Source: Bacteroidota bacterium (lineage in GTDB: Bacteria; Bacteroidota; Bacteroidia; Palsa-965). Taken from it: 58,293 nt of DNA. The position numbers and the translations under genes are program-made. The first letter of the stretch is position 1. Every line of letters begins with the position of its first letter. The stretch lies in assembly GCA_003153435.1 (NCBI GenBank), contig PLYR01000105.1:1-58293 (forward strand). Direction: 5' to 3'. Below the pieces are notes generated by a model. That model was not told the origin of the DNA. It was given only the letters and a program-made list of their open reading frames with translations, and did no database searches. Positions 25,924-36,160 of the stretch are shown in pieces.

Positions 25924-28359
25924 TTACTTTCCATTAATTTGCTCCATGATTTTCAGGTCCACCTGTTCAATATCTTCATCTTCATCGTATAGCTGCACCA
26001 ATGGTTCCTCTATAAACGCTTTATCGGTAAGCCTCTTTTCAAGGGAGAGCAGGAAGCATGGCAGTAAAACCAGGTTAGAGCAATAAGCAACCAATAGAGT
26101 GATGGAGACCAGTATGCCAAGCGCGGCAGTACCTCCGAAGTCAGAAGCCATAAAAATACCAAATCCGCAAAAAAGGATGATCGCCGTATAGATCATACTT
26201 ACTCCTGTTTCTTTGATTGCATGAGACACAGTAAGGGAAATACTAAAGCGGTGATTCCTGAGTTCTTGCCGGTACTTTGTAAGGAAGTACATGGTTCCAT
26301 CAGAAGAAATCCCGAATGCAATGCTGAAAACCAGGATCGTGGAAGGCTTGAGATGTATGTTAAAGAAGCCCATAAGTGCAGCCGTAATAACCAGAGGAAT
26401 TAGGCTGGGCACCACTGAAATAATAACCATCCGGAACGAGATGAAGAGACTAAGCATCACCAGAGTGATCAAAATGATCGCAATGCCAACGCTCTCTATA
26501 AGGTTACCTACAAGAAAATCATTTCCTTTCAGGAACATCAGACAAGTGCCTGTGAGTGTATAGTTGCAGCGTTTGTCTTTATCAAGAAATTGGTTTGTAC
26601 CCGCATCGAAATTCAATGCACTATCTATCCTTGGTTTCAGGGTGGCAACAAGGGCCTTAAGCTTTATTGAACCGATATCGGCCATCTGAATACTCACCCT
26701 TGTAAATCTTTTGGTTGAATCGATGAAAGCTTTGAAACGGTCTTGCTTGTCCTTTGCAGAAGTGGAATATTTTTTGATGTCGGAGAGTCCTTCCGCACCG
26801 GGGAGTCGGTAATATTTGGAGTGACCTTCATTTAGTGCCTGATTGGAAAACTTCACTCCTTCTACGACAGAAATCGGTTTTGAAAAAATCGGATACTCAC
26901 GAAGCATTTTCTGAAGCCGGTCTATTCGATAGAGAATGTCGGCATTATCAGCATAGACCCCATTTTCTTTACGAGTATCTATTGAAATTTCAAGTGGCAG
27001 AACGCCATTGAAATTCTTTTCGAAATAATGTAGATCAGTATATACCGGATCTTTGGCCGGGAGATCGTCAACCACAAAACCCAGAGTTTTGATTTTAGCT
27101 ATTCCGAAAACACAGACTATCATGGTAATAATCACACTCAGGTATATTTTACGCCGGTGATGATGAACCACGTAATCAACCTTGGAAAGCAGGAACGTGA
27201 GCCGCTTTGCTTCCAGGTGTTTGGTCTGCTTTCTCTCCGGCGCAGGAAGGTAACTGAAAACAATAGGGATCAGGATCATGGAGATGGCATAAGTAGCCAT
27301 AACGTTTAAAGAAGAGACCAGTCCGAATTCAATCATAATCCTGCTGTTTGTCAAGCAGAATACTGCAAATCCTATAGAGGTGGTTACGTTCGCAAAGAAG
27401 AGCGAGATCCCAATCTTTTCTATCATACGCAGCAAGGCTAGCCCTTTATTACCGTGCCGGCTGTATTCGGTATGGTATTTATTGAGCAATAGGATACAAT
27501 TTGGAACTCCAATAACTATAATCAGCGGAGGGATGAGCCCGGTGAGTGCTGTTATTCTATATCCAAAGAGGACCAGGCCTCCCAACCCCCAGGTTACGCC
27601 TATAATAACAACCACAAGGGAGAAAATAACCGGAAGAAACGATTTGAAAAAGATATACAGGATTATGGCTGTAACCACCACGGCGAGAGCCATGAAAAGA
27701 AACATTTCATGCGATATTTTCTGAGCTATAACAGAACGGATGTAAGGAAGACCAGAATAGTGGACAGGAGTTCCGTTCTTCTTGGAAAAATTTTCGGTAA
27801 GTACTTTGATGTCATCTACGATCTTAAACCTTGCCTTGGTATTCACATCCCTCTTATTGAATGTTACAGCAATCACGGTTGATGCCATGCCCTTTGTAAA
27901 AGCAAAGCCCTCGAAAAAAGGAAGATGAGTAACGACCCTGCGGATGCTGTCCACCTGCATCTGGCTTGTAGGTCGCGATTTAATGATTGGTGTAAGCTCA
28001 AATTTATGAGAGCTGTCGTTTGCATGAAGGTTGTACAGTCTGGCGATCGACACCACCTCTTCAACTCCATGCACCTTCCGAAGGGATTGGGTAAGGTCAT
28101 ACCAGTTGTTGAATTTATTCAGTTCCCAGATACTGGTATCCGAAATACCAATGACCATCACGGTACCATCCTGCCCAAACTGCTGTTTAAAGCGCTCAAA
28201 GTCAACGTAGGTAGAATCATTACTAGGAAGAAGCTTGGGGAATTCGTACGAAATCTCAGCTGTCCGGCTTTTAAATCCAAGGAACACCGTAATTATTCCC
28301 AGGACAACTAGAAAGGTTATCCGGTTTCGAAGTATGATGCGCGCAATGGATTTCCACAT
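25924..28359 (-). CDS. MMPL/RND-family transporter
   Basis: An inner-membrane export protein of 811 aa with the RND layout: TM1 (FLVVLGIITVFLGF), a large periplasmic loop, five TM helices ending near SYLPAP, then a repeat of that unit. The first loop has the LPSNDSTYVDFERFKQQFG start common to MMPL and hopanoid-RND-like members. The substrate is unknown; relatives move lipids or hopanoids. I start at MWKSIARIILRNR (28359), which matches the family, instead of the ATG 24 nt upstream. A TAATTTCG promoter lies at 28413-28420. The C-terminal tail is acidic (EDEDIEQVDLK). Confidence 0.9.
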   Translation of the reverse strand: MWKSIARIILRNRITFLVVLGIITVFLGFKSRTAEISYEFPKLLPSNDSTYVDFERFKQQFGQDGTVMVIGISDTSIWELNKFNNWYDLTQSLRKVHGVEEVVSIARLYNLHANDSSHKFELTPIIKSRPTSQMQVDSIRRVVTHLPFFEGFAFTKGMASTVIAVTFNKRDVNTKARFKIVDDIKVLTENFSKKNGTPVHYSGLPYIRSVIAQKISHEMFLFMALAVVVTAIILYIFFKSFLPVIFSLVVVIIGVTWGLGGLVLFGYRITALTGLIPPLIIVIGVPNCILLLNKYHTEYSRHGNKGLALLRMIEKIGISLFFANVTTSIGFAVFCLTNSRIMIEFGLVSSLNVMATYAISMILIPIVFSYLPAPERKQTKHLEAKRLTFLLSKVDYVVHHHRRKIYLSVIITMIVCVFGIAKIKTLGFVVDDLPAKDPVYTDLHYFEKNFNGVLPLEISIDTRKENGVYADNADILYRIDRLQKMLREYPIFSKPISVVEGVKFSNQALNEGHSKYYRLPGAEGLSDIKKYSTSAKDKQDRFKAFIDSTKRFTRVSIQMADIGSIKLKALVATLKPRIDSALNFDAGTNQFLDKDKRCNYTLTGTCLMFLKGNDFLVGNLIESVGIAIILITLVMLSLFISFRMVIISVVPSLIPLVITAALMGFFNIHLKPSTILVFSIAFGISSDGTMYFLTKYRQELRNHRFSISLTVSHAIKETGVSMIYTAIILFCGFGIFMASDFGGTAALGILVSITLLVAYCSNLVLLPCFLLSLEKRLTDKAFIEEPLVQLYDEDEDIEQVDLKIMEQINGK

Positions 28360-28412
28360 AAGTTGTCTGGGACTGAATCCCACCGGAATTATCCGGAATA
28401 GTGCTGAATCCT

Positions 28413-28442
28413 CGAAATTACCATAAAAAAGCGGACTGGCAA
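28413..28442 (-). promoter_or_regulatory. Promoter of the MMPL gene
   Basis: On the minus strand TTG (28442-28440) and TAATTTCG (28420-28413) are 19 nt apart. This fits the Bacteroidota -33/-7 arrangement with one mismatch in the -7 box. Confidence 0.5.
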
Positions 28443-28461
28443 GGGTAAATTACTAGGGGAA

Positions 28462-30942
28462 TCAGAAATTGAAAGAAATCGAAAATTTGACTGCTACATT
28501 CTTGGTCTCATCGCTGTATGCATATGGGCCGTAACGGTAATAGAACCCGGCTCCAATTCCCAGATATCCCCTTCTCAAAAGGTTATTAAGCAGAAAACCG
28601 GTTTCAAAATACCCTTTTTCGAGTGTTTTAAATGGCATATTGAATTGATTTGCGGAATTGCTCAGGCTGCCAATGCAAGCCCTGTCAACAAATAGTACCT
28701 GGGGTTGAAAATGTTCTTTTCTGAAAAAGAGTCGCCCAAAATCATGAGTATAGAAAAAGGCAAGATATCGGTCTGAGACAAATTCATTAAGTCCCATGGT
28801 CTCGAAAGTATTGGGCACCGTAATCGAGTAGTTCACAAAAGTTCCTCTTCCGGCAAACAGCTTAGAATAAGGAAGATTTCCGTGGATATAACCTCCCATC
28901 AATTGAAAGGCCGGCTTGCCGGCTTTAGGCGTTATGAATCGTTTATATATCTTGAACTCATATTTTGAGTAGTCGAAATCACCCCGGAACATTCCTGTGC
29001 TTTGAAACCCTTTTGCAATATTTACAAACACAACCGGATAATCGGAACCTTCAGAGATCCTGGTATTGAGAAATTCAGAAAATTTTTCACGATAAATATA
29101 TTTCAACTGGAAGCCGGCTTCGGTAAAATAAAACTGGTTCCATGTTACACTTCCCAGACCTTGATCAAAGGAATAGCCATAACGGTAAGCATTCGTTGGC
29201 TCCCGCTTTTCTTCAGAGAGATAGAGGTTACAAAGAAAATAATTCATCGCCCGAAAACGGATGGAAATTTTTTGAATTTCCTGTTTATCAAAAACCGCAA
29301 GAAGTTCATTGCGAAACGTTGCGGGGCTCAGATTTGTAAATTCCTGAAAAAAACTGATTCCGGCTGATTCCGTGATATCGTTGGAGTAGGCATAGGTGAT
29401 TGCATAGTCTCTATTCTTTCGGTAAGGAAAGAGACTGACATCTCCACCATATTTGAATTGTTTGTCGGCAAAACCCCAGGCCCCATAACCCCCGAATGTA
29501 AACCAGGAGGAAAGCATCCTGCTGGTGTGAAGGCCTAGTCCGGCACGTACCTGTTCATAATCGTTGACATTCAGAATCCGGTTGAGGTCAAAACAAATAT
29601 ACTTCCATGGAAGCTGCCCATCTATTAATGCCGAGAGGGCAGTAATTTTCAAGTCCAGGTTTGATGCTTTTCCAGCACTATCTATTGTATGATAGGTTTG
29701 ATGATCGCGCCGGGTTAATGAATCCTTCCTGTAAAGAGCCCAGAATGTCTCTTTTTTTTCAGAAGCATCCGGAGCTATTTCGAGTTCAAGACTTCCGAAT
29801 TCGCTTTTCTTCAGGACAGGATCCAGAACGATATCATTGATATAACTCCTGCTTACCATTTTCAGTTTCCCTTCCAGACTGTCTTTCTTAGTTTTCTTAC
29901 CACCTCCTATAACCAGGGTGGTATCGGTTACGGAAAAGTCGTTGTAATAAAGATCAGTGTTGAGCTGTACCGGGAACCATTGTTTTCCTTCAACCCATTC
30001 ATACTTTTGCTGTATGCGGATGGTGAATAACCCTTCTGTAACGAAAGGCTGGGCAATTACATTCTGAATCGCATATTGATTCGTATTAATGTAGAGCACG
30101 CCTTTTAATCCATCGAACTTTGTTCCTGGCCTGGGTTTAAATGAAAGCACGAATATGCTGTCCTTCCCCGAGTAAAGCGTATCCTCGAGGATAAACAGGT
30201 AGCGAGAGGTACTACCTGTAACCAGTGGATTCATATAAACCCTGTCAAATAACTTAATTGAGTTATCATAAAAAGAAAAACTCTGCATCTGGTTACCCAG
30301 TGCAGTAAAGAGCGGTGTTTTCATTCCGGAAGTTCTTGTCGCAATCACTTCTTCATGATTCCTTCCCGGATGCAGGTACTTGCGCTTGCTCACCGACTCG
30401 GTCAGGAACAGATGCTGCTTATCAAAGAGTTTTTGAGCCCGGCTTTCCCGGTGCCTGATCGTATCCAGGGAATTGAGCGTATCTGCATCTCCTTTAAAAT
30501 CAGCCGTCATGTATAACTTGTTATAGCTGGTATAGGTGAAGGAGACATTCTTTTCAGGATTGTTTTTGATTCGGTTCTCTGAGGCCCTTTCAATGATCCG
30601 ATTGGCAGGGTTGATCCCAGGGAGGATTTTCACCTCTGCCAGCTCCACTTCTTTTCTTTTTAATCTGACGATGAGTTCGCGATTATCATGAATCCCTACG
30701 ATTTGGGTTTCATAACCCACATAAGAGAATTGTAACTTAAGGATGGGGGTTTTTGATTCAATTCTGAATTTACCATCAATATCGGCTGAAACCCCTTGAA
30801 CCGTATTCAGTATATTGATATTCACAAATGCAAGTGGTTGATGACTACTCGCATCGAGGACCTGGCCTGTAACCAGATACTGAGCGTTTCCGAACGCACA
30901 GCAAAAGATGAATGAAGTCAAAAACAAAAAAGTGCGGGGCAT
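28462..30942 (-). CDS. DUF5686 outer-membrane protein with carboxypeptidase-like regulatory domain
   Basis: An 826-aa outer-membrane protein. The signal peptide is MPRTFLFLTSFIFCCAFGNAQ. Residues 22-105 form the CarboxypepD_reg-like beta sandwich (VTGQVLDASSHQPLAFVNI, FSYVGYETQI). The remainder alternates short hydrophobic and polar segments and ends in Phe (VKFSISFNF), as expected of a beta-barrel; this matches the DUF5686 family. In Bacteroidota these are usually conserved single genes of unknown role in the outer membrane. It follows a divergent radical SAM gene with only 43 bp between their starts, and is 78 nt before the MMPL promoter region. The two may be functionally linked, but nothing here proves it. 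Confidence 0.85.
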   Translation of the reverse strand: MPRTFLFLTSFIFCCAFGNAQYLVTGQVLDASSHQPLAFVNINILNTVQGVSADIDGKFRIESKTPILKLQFSYVGYETQIVGIHDNRELIVRLKRKEVELAEVKILPGINPANRIIERASENRIKNNPEKNVSFTYTSYNKLYMTADFKGDADTLNSLDTIRHRESRAQKLFDKQHLFLTESVSKRKYLHPGRNHEEVIATRTSGMKTPLFTALGNQMQSFSFYDNSIKLFDRVYMNPLVTGSTSRYLFILEDTLYSGKDSIFVLSFKPRPGTKFDGLKGVLYINTNQYAIQNVIAQPFVTEGLFTIRIQQKYEWVEGKQWFPVQLNTDLYYNDFSVTDTTLVIGGGKKTKKDSLEGKLKMVSRSYINDIVLDPVLKKSEFGSLELEIAPDASEKKETFWALYRKDSLTRRDHQTYHTIDSAGKASNLDLKITALSALIDGQLPWKYICFDLNRILNVNDYEQVRAGLGLHTSRMLSSWFTFGGYGAWGFADKQFKYGGDVSLFPYRKNRDYAITYAYSNDITESAGISFFQEFTNLSPATFRNELLAVFDKQEIQKISIRFRAMNYFLCNLYLSEEKREPTNAYRYGYSFDQGLGSVTWNQFYFTEAGFQLKYIYREKFSEFLNTRISEGSDYPVVFVNIAKGFQSTGMFRGDFDYSKYEFKIYKRFITPKAGKPAFQLMGGYIHGNLPYSKLFAGRGTFVNYSITVPNTFETMGLNEFVSDRYLAFFYTHDFGRLFFRKEHFQPQVLFVDRACIGSLSNSANQFNMPFKTLEKGYFETGFLLNNLLRRGYLGIGAGFYYRYGPYAYSDETKNVAVKFSISFNF

Positions 30943-30985
30943 GGTCTGTAAAAGTAAGTCAAATTGGTATCTTTATAGAGAAAGA

Positions 30986-32017
30986 ATGTCTAAACTCAAA
31001 TCACCTTACGGTAATGCCTTGGTAATTTTTAAAAGACTGAGTGCAAAGCGTCTTCTCAATGTATTGAAGGTGGTTTCCTCCTACTATGTTTCGAAAATCA
31101 GCGGAAGAGCCATTCATTGGGGGATGCCTATCAGTATCTCTATTGAACCCACCACTTCCTGTAACCTCCGATGCCCGGAATGCCCAAGCGGGCTTCGTTC
31201 TTTTACACGAGATACAGGCATGCTCGATCCCGGGCTTTTTTCAAAAACCCTTTCTGAGCTTTCTGCTGATCTGATTTATCTCACTTTTTATTTTCAGGGC
31301 GAACCCTACCTCAATCCCCGTTTCCTGGAAATGGTACAGGAGGCCGGAAAGAAAAATGTTTTCACCTCCACATCCACGAATGCCCATTACCTGAATGACG
31401 CGAATGCGAGAGCTACTGTTCTTTCCGGATTAGACCGGCTGATCATTTCTCTTGACGGTACCACGCAGGAAACCTATGAATCATACCGGATCGGTGGAGA
31501 TTTGAACAAAGTCATTGAAGGCACAAAAAACATGATCCGATGGAAGAAGGAGTTGGGTTCAAAAACACCTCTGCTGATATTCCAGTTTCTGGTGGTCAGA
31601 CCCAATGAACATCAGATAGAAGATGTAAAAAAACTGGCAACAGAGCTAGGTGTTGATGAAGTCCGATTGAAAACGGCCCAGATCTATGACTATGAACATG
31701 GCAGTCCACTGATTCCAGAAAATAATATTTACTCCAGATACAAACAGCAGAAGGATGGAAGCTGGAAAATAAAAAACAGTCTCGATAATCACTGTTGGAA
31801 GCTATGGCAATCGCCGGTAATAACTTGGGATGGATTAGTGGTGCCTTGTTGTTTTGATAAAGATGCAAAGCACCGAATGGGAGACTTGAAAGAAACGACC
31901 TTCCGGGAGCTTTGGCACGGAGAGGTCTATCAACAGTTCCGATCATCGGTATTGAGATCGAGAAAGGAAATTGATATTTGCAAGAATTGTTCAGAAGGGA
32001 CGAAGGTTTGGGCTTAA
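30986..32017 (+). CDS. Radical SAM/SPASM domain protein
   Basis: An iron-sulfur enzyme that cleaves S-adenosylmethionine to start radical chemistry. From the start at 30986 the protein is 343 aa. The cluster motif CNLRCPEC puts Cys59, Cys63 and Cys66 in CxxxCxxC. Typical partial TIM-barrel sequences follow (FQGEPYLNP, LDGTTQETYESYR). The C-terminal SPASM-like region has Cys residues in NHCWKLW, VVPCCFDKD and DICKNCSEG, which bind auxiliary clusters. The frame is open 78 nt upstream, but that would overlap the divergent DUF5686 start. No precursor peptide gene is visible nearby, so the substrate is unknown. Confidence 0.9.
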   Translation: MSKLKSPYGNALVIFKRLSAKRLLNVLKVVSSYYVSKISGRAIHWGMPISISIEPTTSCNLRCPECPSGLRSFTRDTGMLDPGLFSKTLSELSADLIYLTFYFQGEPYLNPRFLEMVQEAGKKNVFTSTSTNAHYLNDANARATVLSGLDRLIISLDGTTQETYESYRIGGDLNKVIEGTKNMIRWKKELGSKTPLLIFQFLVVRPNEHQIEDVKKLATELGVDEVRLKTAQIYDYEHGSPLIPENNIYSRYKQQKDGSWKIKNSLDNHCWKLWQSPVITWDGLVVPCCFDKDAKHRMGDLKETTFRELWHGEVYQQFRSSVLRSRKEIDICKNCSEGTKVWA

Positions 32018-32063
32018 CTCCAATCCATTATCCCAATTTCAGGCGGGCTATTAACTAAACAGA

Positions 32064-32627
32064 TTAAACTGTCATTATTTCTTTCTCTTTCTGCTCCAGG
32101 TGTTTGTCGATTTTCAAAGCGAATGCATCAGTGAGCTGTTGGATTTTATCTACTGCACCTTTCGCTTCATCCTCTGGTAAACCATCTTTCTGCAGTCCTT
32201 TTATTCCTTCATTCGCATCTTTACGAGCACTTCGAAGACCGACCTTTGCATGTTCTCCTTCGGCTTTGGTTCTTTTAACCAGGTCTTTGCGGCGTTCTTC
32301 TGTAAGCGGAGGGATGCTGATCATGATCACGCTTCCGTTATTGTTCGGATTAAAGCCCAGATTAGCAGCCTGAATGGCTTTGGTAATTGGTTCCAGCGTA
32401 CCCTTTTCCCACGGTTGTACCGCTAGGGTGCGGGCATCCGGGGTACTCACGTTCGCTACCTGATTCAGGGGTGTATTGACTCCATAATAATCAACGAAGA
32501 TGCCATCAAGCATTTGAGCGCTGGCCCTTCCTGCCCTGATTTTTGAAAGTCCAGTTTCCAGGTGTACAAGGGTTCCTTCCATGGCTTCCTTGGTGGCTTC
32601 AATAATGAAATTAACGTCCTCGTTCAT
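32064..32627 (-). CDS. frr: Ribosome recycling factor
   Basis: Splits the post-termination ribosome with EF-G so that subunits can be reused. The 187-aa length is normal. Landmarks are the helix 1 segment HLETGLSKIRAGRASAQML, the hinge VDYYGVNTPLNQVANVSTPDARTL, and the C-terminal helices with EERRKDLVKR. It lies 58 nt after pyrH on the same strand and is the last gene of the translation cluster. Confidence 0.98.
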   Translation of the reverse strand: MNEDVNFIIEATKEAMEGTLVHLETGLSKIRAGRASAQMLDGIFVDYYGVNTPLNQVANVSTPDARTLAVQPWEKGTLEPITKAIQAANLGFNPNNNGSVIMISIPPLTEERRKDLVKRTKAEGEHAKVGLRSARKDANEGIKGLQKDGLPEDEAKGAVDKIQQLTDAFALKIDKHLEQKEKEIMTV

Positions 32628-32685
32628 AAATAGTAGGTCTTAAAGATTTATTCAATAGGTTGTGAAGGCAAATTTAGCATTTCCT

Positions 32686-33396
<711 letters not shown>

Positions 33397-33440
33397 TTAA
33401 ATAAAAGTTTGATTGGAGTGTTTCAGGAAACAAAAGTCAA

Positions 33441-33466
33441 AAAAAACCCCCCGAATATTCGGGGGG
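33441..33466 (-). terminator. Intrinsic terminator after tsf
   Basis: The 20-bp perfect palindrome CCCCCCGAATATTCGGGGGG (33447-33466) is followed on the minus strand by six T residues. It starts 9 nt after the tsf stop and lies 54 nt before pyrH, so most transcripts from the rplM promoter should end here. Confidence 0.85.
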
Positions 33467-33474
33467 AAAATAAA

Positions 33475-34305
33475 TTAGCTTAATGCGATTCGTTTGAATC
33501 CAGTAACTTTGAGTTCCTTATCTGCATCTGCAAGAAACTGCCTGATTGTTTTCTTGGAATCCTTGATATATTCCTGATTCAACAGTGTCGATTCTTTGTA
33601 GAACTTGTTCAGCTTGCCTTGTGCAATTTTCTCAACCATGTCTTCCGGCTTGCCTTCCTGGCGCACCTGTTCACGGGCAATATCAAGTTCACGTTCGAGC
33701 ATGCGGGTATCCACATCGTCTTTATCTACTGCTACAGGTGCCATGGCAGCAATCTGCATGGCCACATCTTTAGAGATCGAATCTTCATTGGTTTTATTGA
33801 ACCCAACGATTGTCGCAAGTTTATTGCCAGGATGATTATAAGCTACAACCTTTCCAGCCTCTACAACTTCGTATGAAGACAATTCAAGTTTTTCACCGAT
33901 TACACCAATCTGTTCGATTAGTTTTTCTCCGACAGTAACACCGTTACCTGCAAAAGGAAGTGCTTTTAGTTCGTCAATGGATTTAGGTCCCTTCGCAATT
34001 GCCAGATCGAGAATCGTATTTGCAAAATTTCCGAATGCCTCATTCTTGGCAACGAAATCTGTTTCGCAATTCAGAACAATGATCACACCTTTCTTACCGT
34101 CTGTAGTTGTCTTGGCGATAACCAGTCCTTCTTTAGCATCACGGTCGCTGCGGTTTGCAGCCACTTTCTGGCCTTTTTTACGGAGTATATCAACGGCTTG
34201 TTCAAAATCACCTTCCGCTTCGGTAAGTGCTTTTTTGCAATCCATCATTCCGGCTCCGGTTTGGAGTCTGAGTTTATTTACATCTGCTGCTGTAATCGTT
34301 GCCAT
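33475..34305 (-). CDS. tsf: Translation elongation factor Ts
   Basis: Guanine nucleotide exchange factor for EF-Tu. The 276 aa carry the N-terminal UBA-like helix pair (DVNKLRLQTGAGMMDCKKAL), the TDFV motif in NCETDFVAKNEAF that displaces Mg2+ from EF-Tu, and the C-terminal coiled-coil region with EQVRQEGKPEDMVEKIAQGKLNKF. Length is typical. It follows rpsB by 27 nt, the usual order, and is followed at once by a terminator. Confidence 0.98.
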   Translation of the reverse strand: MATITAADVNKLRLQTGAGMMDCKKALTEAEGDFEQAVDILRKKGQKVAANRSDRDAKEGLVIAKTTTDGKKGVIIVLNCETDFVAKNEAFGNFANTILDLAIAKGPKSIDELKALPFAGNGVTVGEKLIEQIGVIGEKLELSSYEVVEAGKVVAYNHPGNKLATIVGFNKTNEDSISKDVAMQIAAMAPVAVDKDDVDTRMLERELDIAREQVRQEGKPEDMVEKIAQGKLNKFYKESTLLNQEYIKDSKKTIRQFLADADKELKVTGFKRIALS

Positions 34306-34332
34306 GTATCTAATACCTATGTAAAATGTAAC

Positions 34333-35223
34333 TTATGCTTTTAAAGAAGGTCTGCGGCCTCCTGGAGCAGGCTTATTCCCTGTTCCTCCGGTACCTGAAG
34401 AAGGTCTGCGTGCTCCACCACCGGTGCTTTTCTTACGCTTCAATCCACCTTCTTCTTCTTCTCTCATTTCGTAGTTCTTGTTGTCAGAAAATTCGTCATC
34501 CTTACCTTCTGTAGTATCCGCTTTGTCCTTATCCAGCTTTCTTTCTTCAAGACCTTCCTGAACTGCTTTAGCGATTACTTTAATGATTAAAGCAATAGAA
34601 GAAGAAGCATCATCATTTGCAGGAATTGCATAATCAACCTGGTTAGGATCGGAATTTGTATCAACGATAGCGAAGGTTGGGATTCCCAGTTTCTTAGCTT
34701 CAGCAACTGCAATATGCTCATTAGCGATATCTACGATAAACAGGGCTGCAGGCAAACGGGTTAGGTCTGCAATAGAACCAAGGTTTTTCTCGAGTTTATC
34801 ACGTTCACGGGAAATCTGAAGACGCTCTCTTTTGGAAATATTGCTGTATGTTCCATCGGCGTTCATCTTGTCGATGGTAGCCATCTTACGAACTGCTTTA
34901 CGGATAGTCGCAAAATTGGTAAGCATTCCACCAGGCCAGCGTTCCGTAACATAAGGCATATTGATGTTTTTCACTTCTTCTGCAACAATATCTTTCGCTT
35001 GCTTTTTAGTAGCTACGAAAAGAATTTTCTTGCCAGCTCTTGCAATCTGCTTAAGTGCATTGGCCGTTTCTTCGATTTTCACTACCGATTTGTTCAGGTC
35101 AATGATATGAATCCCGTTCTTCTCGGTAAAGATATATGGAGCCATTGCTGGGTTCCATTTTCTTTTCAGGTGACCGAAGTGAGCTCCGGCTTCTAACAGC
35201 TCGTTGAAATTTGTTCTTGACAT
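34333..35223 (-). CDS. rpsB: 30S ribosomal protein S2 with long low-complexity C-terminal tail
   Basis: Small-subunit protein at the neck of the head and platform. The start is taken at the second Met (35223), giving MSRTNFNELLEAGAHFGH as in relatives; another ATG lies directly before it. Core motifs are KRKWNPAMAPYIF, FVATKKQAKDIV, ERWPGGMLTNF and IPTFAIVDTNSDP. After about residue 230 the protein continues for about 65 residues of charged and then Gly/Arg/Pro/Ser-rich sequence (EMREEEEGGLKRKKS, then RRPSSGTGG). That tail is not part of the bacterial core. Precedes tsf by 27 nt. Confidence 0.97.
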   Translation of the reverse strand: MSRTNFNELLEAGAHFGHLKRKWNPAMAPYIFTEKNGIHIIDLNKSVVKIEETANALKQIARAGKKILFVATKKQAKDIVAEEVKNINMPYVTERWPGGMLTNFATIRKAVRKMATIDKMNADGTYSNISKRERLQISRERDKLEKNLGSIADLTRLPAALFIVDIANEHIAVAEAKKLGIPTFAIVDTNSDPNQVDYAIPANDDASSSIALIIKVIAKAVQEGLEERKLDKDKADTTEGKDDEFSDNKNYEMREEEEGGLKRKKSTGGGARRPSSGTGGTGNKPAPGGRRPSLKA

Positions 35224-35257
35224 CAAAATTTATCTTTAGTCTTTGTTTATATAAGGA

Positions 35258-35644
35258 TTAACGTTTGCTGAACTGGAATTTCTTCCTGGCCTTTTTCTGA
35301 CCTGGCTTTTTTCTTTCCACCATACGTGGGTCACGGGTTACGAGACCCTGAGCACGGAGTTTGCTTTTGCATTCCGGATCGAGCGCAATGAGTGCACGTG
35401 CAATTCCAAGACGAACAGATTCAGCCTGGCCAGTGATACCACCACCTGCAACGTTTATATTTACATCATACTGACCATGAAGGTTGAGAATGGTAAATGC
35501 CTGAGTTACTTTGTACTGAAGTACTCCGCCACGGAAATATTCTTTAAAATCCCTTCCGTTAACAGTGATTTCGCCTTTTCCGTTCTGAAGGTAGACGCGG
35601 GCTACCGCTGTTTTTCTTCTACCGAGTGTGTTGGTGATTTCCAT
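35258..35644 (-). CDS. rpsI: 30S ribosomal protein S9
   Basis: Small-subunit head protein; its basic C-terminal tail reaches the P-site tRNA. The 128 aa hold GRRKTAVARVYL (8-19), GKGEITVNGRDFKEYF, GGGITGQAESVRLGIARAL, and end in KKARKKFQFSKR with the conserved terminal Lys-Arg. It lies 2 nt after rplM, the standard L13-S9 pair, and 31 nt before rpsB. Confidence 0.98.
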   Translation of the reverse strand: MEITNTLGRRKTAVARVYLQNGKGEITVNGRDFKEYFRGGVLQYKVTQAFTILNLHGQYDVNINVAGGGITGQAESVRLGIARALIALDPECKSKLRAQGLVTRDPRMVERKKPGQKKARKKFQFSKR

Positions 35645-35646
35645 CC

Positions 35647-36105
35647 TTATTCTTTAATTGTGCTGAGTTTTACTTCTTTGGGTTGTTGTGCAGTGTGGGG
35701 ATGTTCGTTCCCTACATATACATGCAGATTGGTATACAATGCATCTCCAAGCTTGGTTTTAGGAAGCATGCGCTTTACTGCAAGCTCAATAATACGCTCA
35801 GGATGGGTAGCCAGAAGTTCCTTCGGGGTAGCGAAACGCTGTCCTCCTGGGTAACCGGTATACCGTGTATATACTTTTTCGGATAATTTCTTTCCGGTAA
35901 ACTTTACCTTCTCTGCATTGATAATGATCACATTATCACCACAATCCACATTCGGAGTAAAGCCTGTTTTATGCTTTCCACGGATCAGATAGGCCACTTT
36001 GGAAGCAAGTCTCCCAACGATTTCGTTCTCTGCATCAATGATCAGCCAGTCCTTTTTTACAGTAGCCTTATTGAGCGATACTGTCTTATAGCTTATTGCA
36101 TCCAC
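35647..36105 (-). CDS. rplM: 50S ribosomal protein L13, GTG start
   Basis: Large-subunit assembly protein, 152 aa. I place the start at GTG 36105 because the next residues DAISYKTVSLNKATVKKDW align with the usual Bacteroidota beginning MDxxSYKT. The frame continues upstream to an ATG at 36204, but that extension is not family-like and would begin before the promoter at 36161-36192. Landmarks: IIDAENEIVGRLASKVAYL, VDCGDNVIIINAEKV, GGQRFATPKELL and VYVGNEHPHTAQQP. First gene of the rplM-rpsI-rpsB-tsf run. Confidence 0.95.
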   Translation of the reverse strand: MDAISYKTVSLNKATVKKDWLIIDAENEIVGRLASKVAYLIRGKHKTGFTPNVDCGDNVIIINAEKVKFTGKKLSEKVYTRYTGYPGGQRFATPKELLATHPERIIELAVKRMLPKTKLGDALYTNLHVYVGNEHPHTAQQPKEVKLSTIKE

Positions 36106-36160
36106 TTGAAAATCAGTTATTTTGGTTAGAAAAATACACAATTCCCTCAAAAAGGGGTTG

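Noticed and set aside
30908-30985. Upstream extension of the radical SAM gene to an ATG at 30908
   Set aside because: It would run back into the divergent DUF5686 gene; 30986 gives a normal start to the protein.
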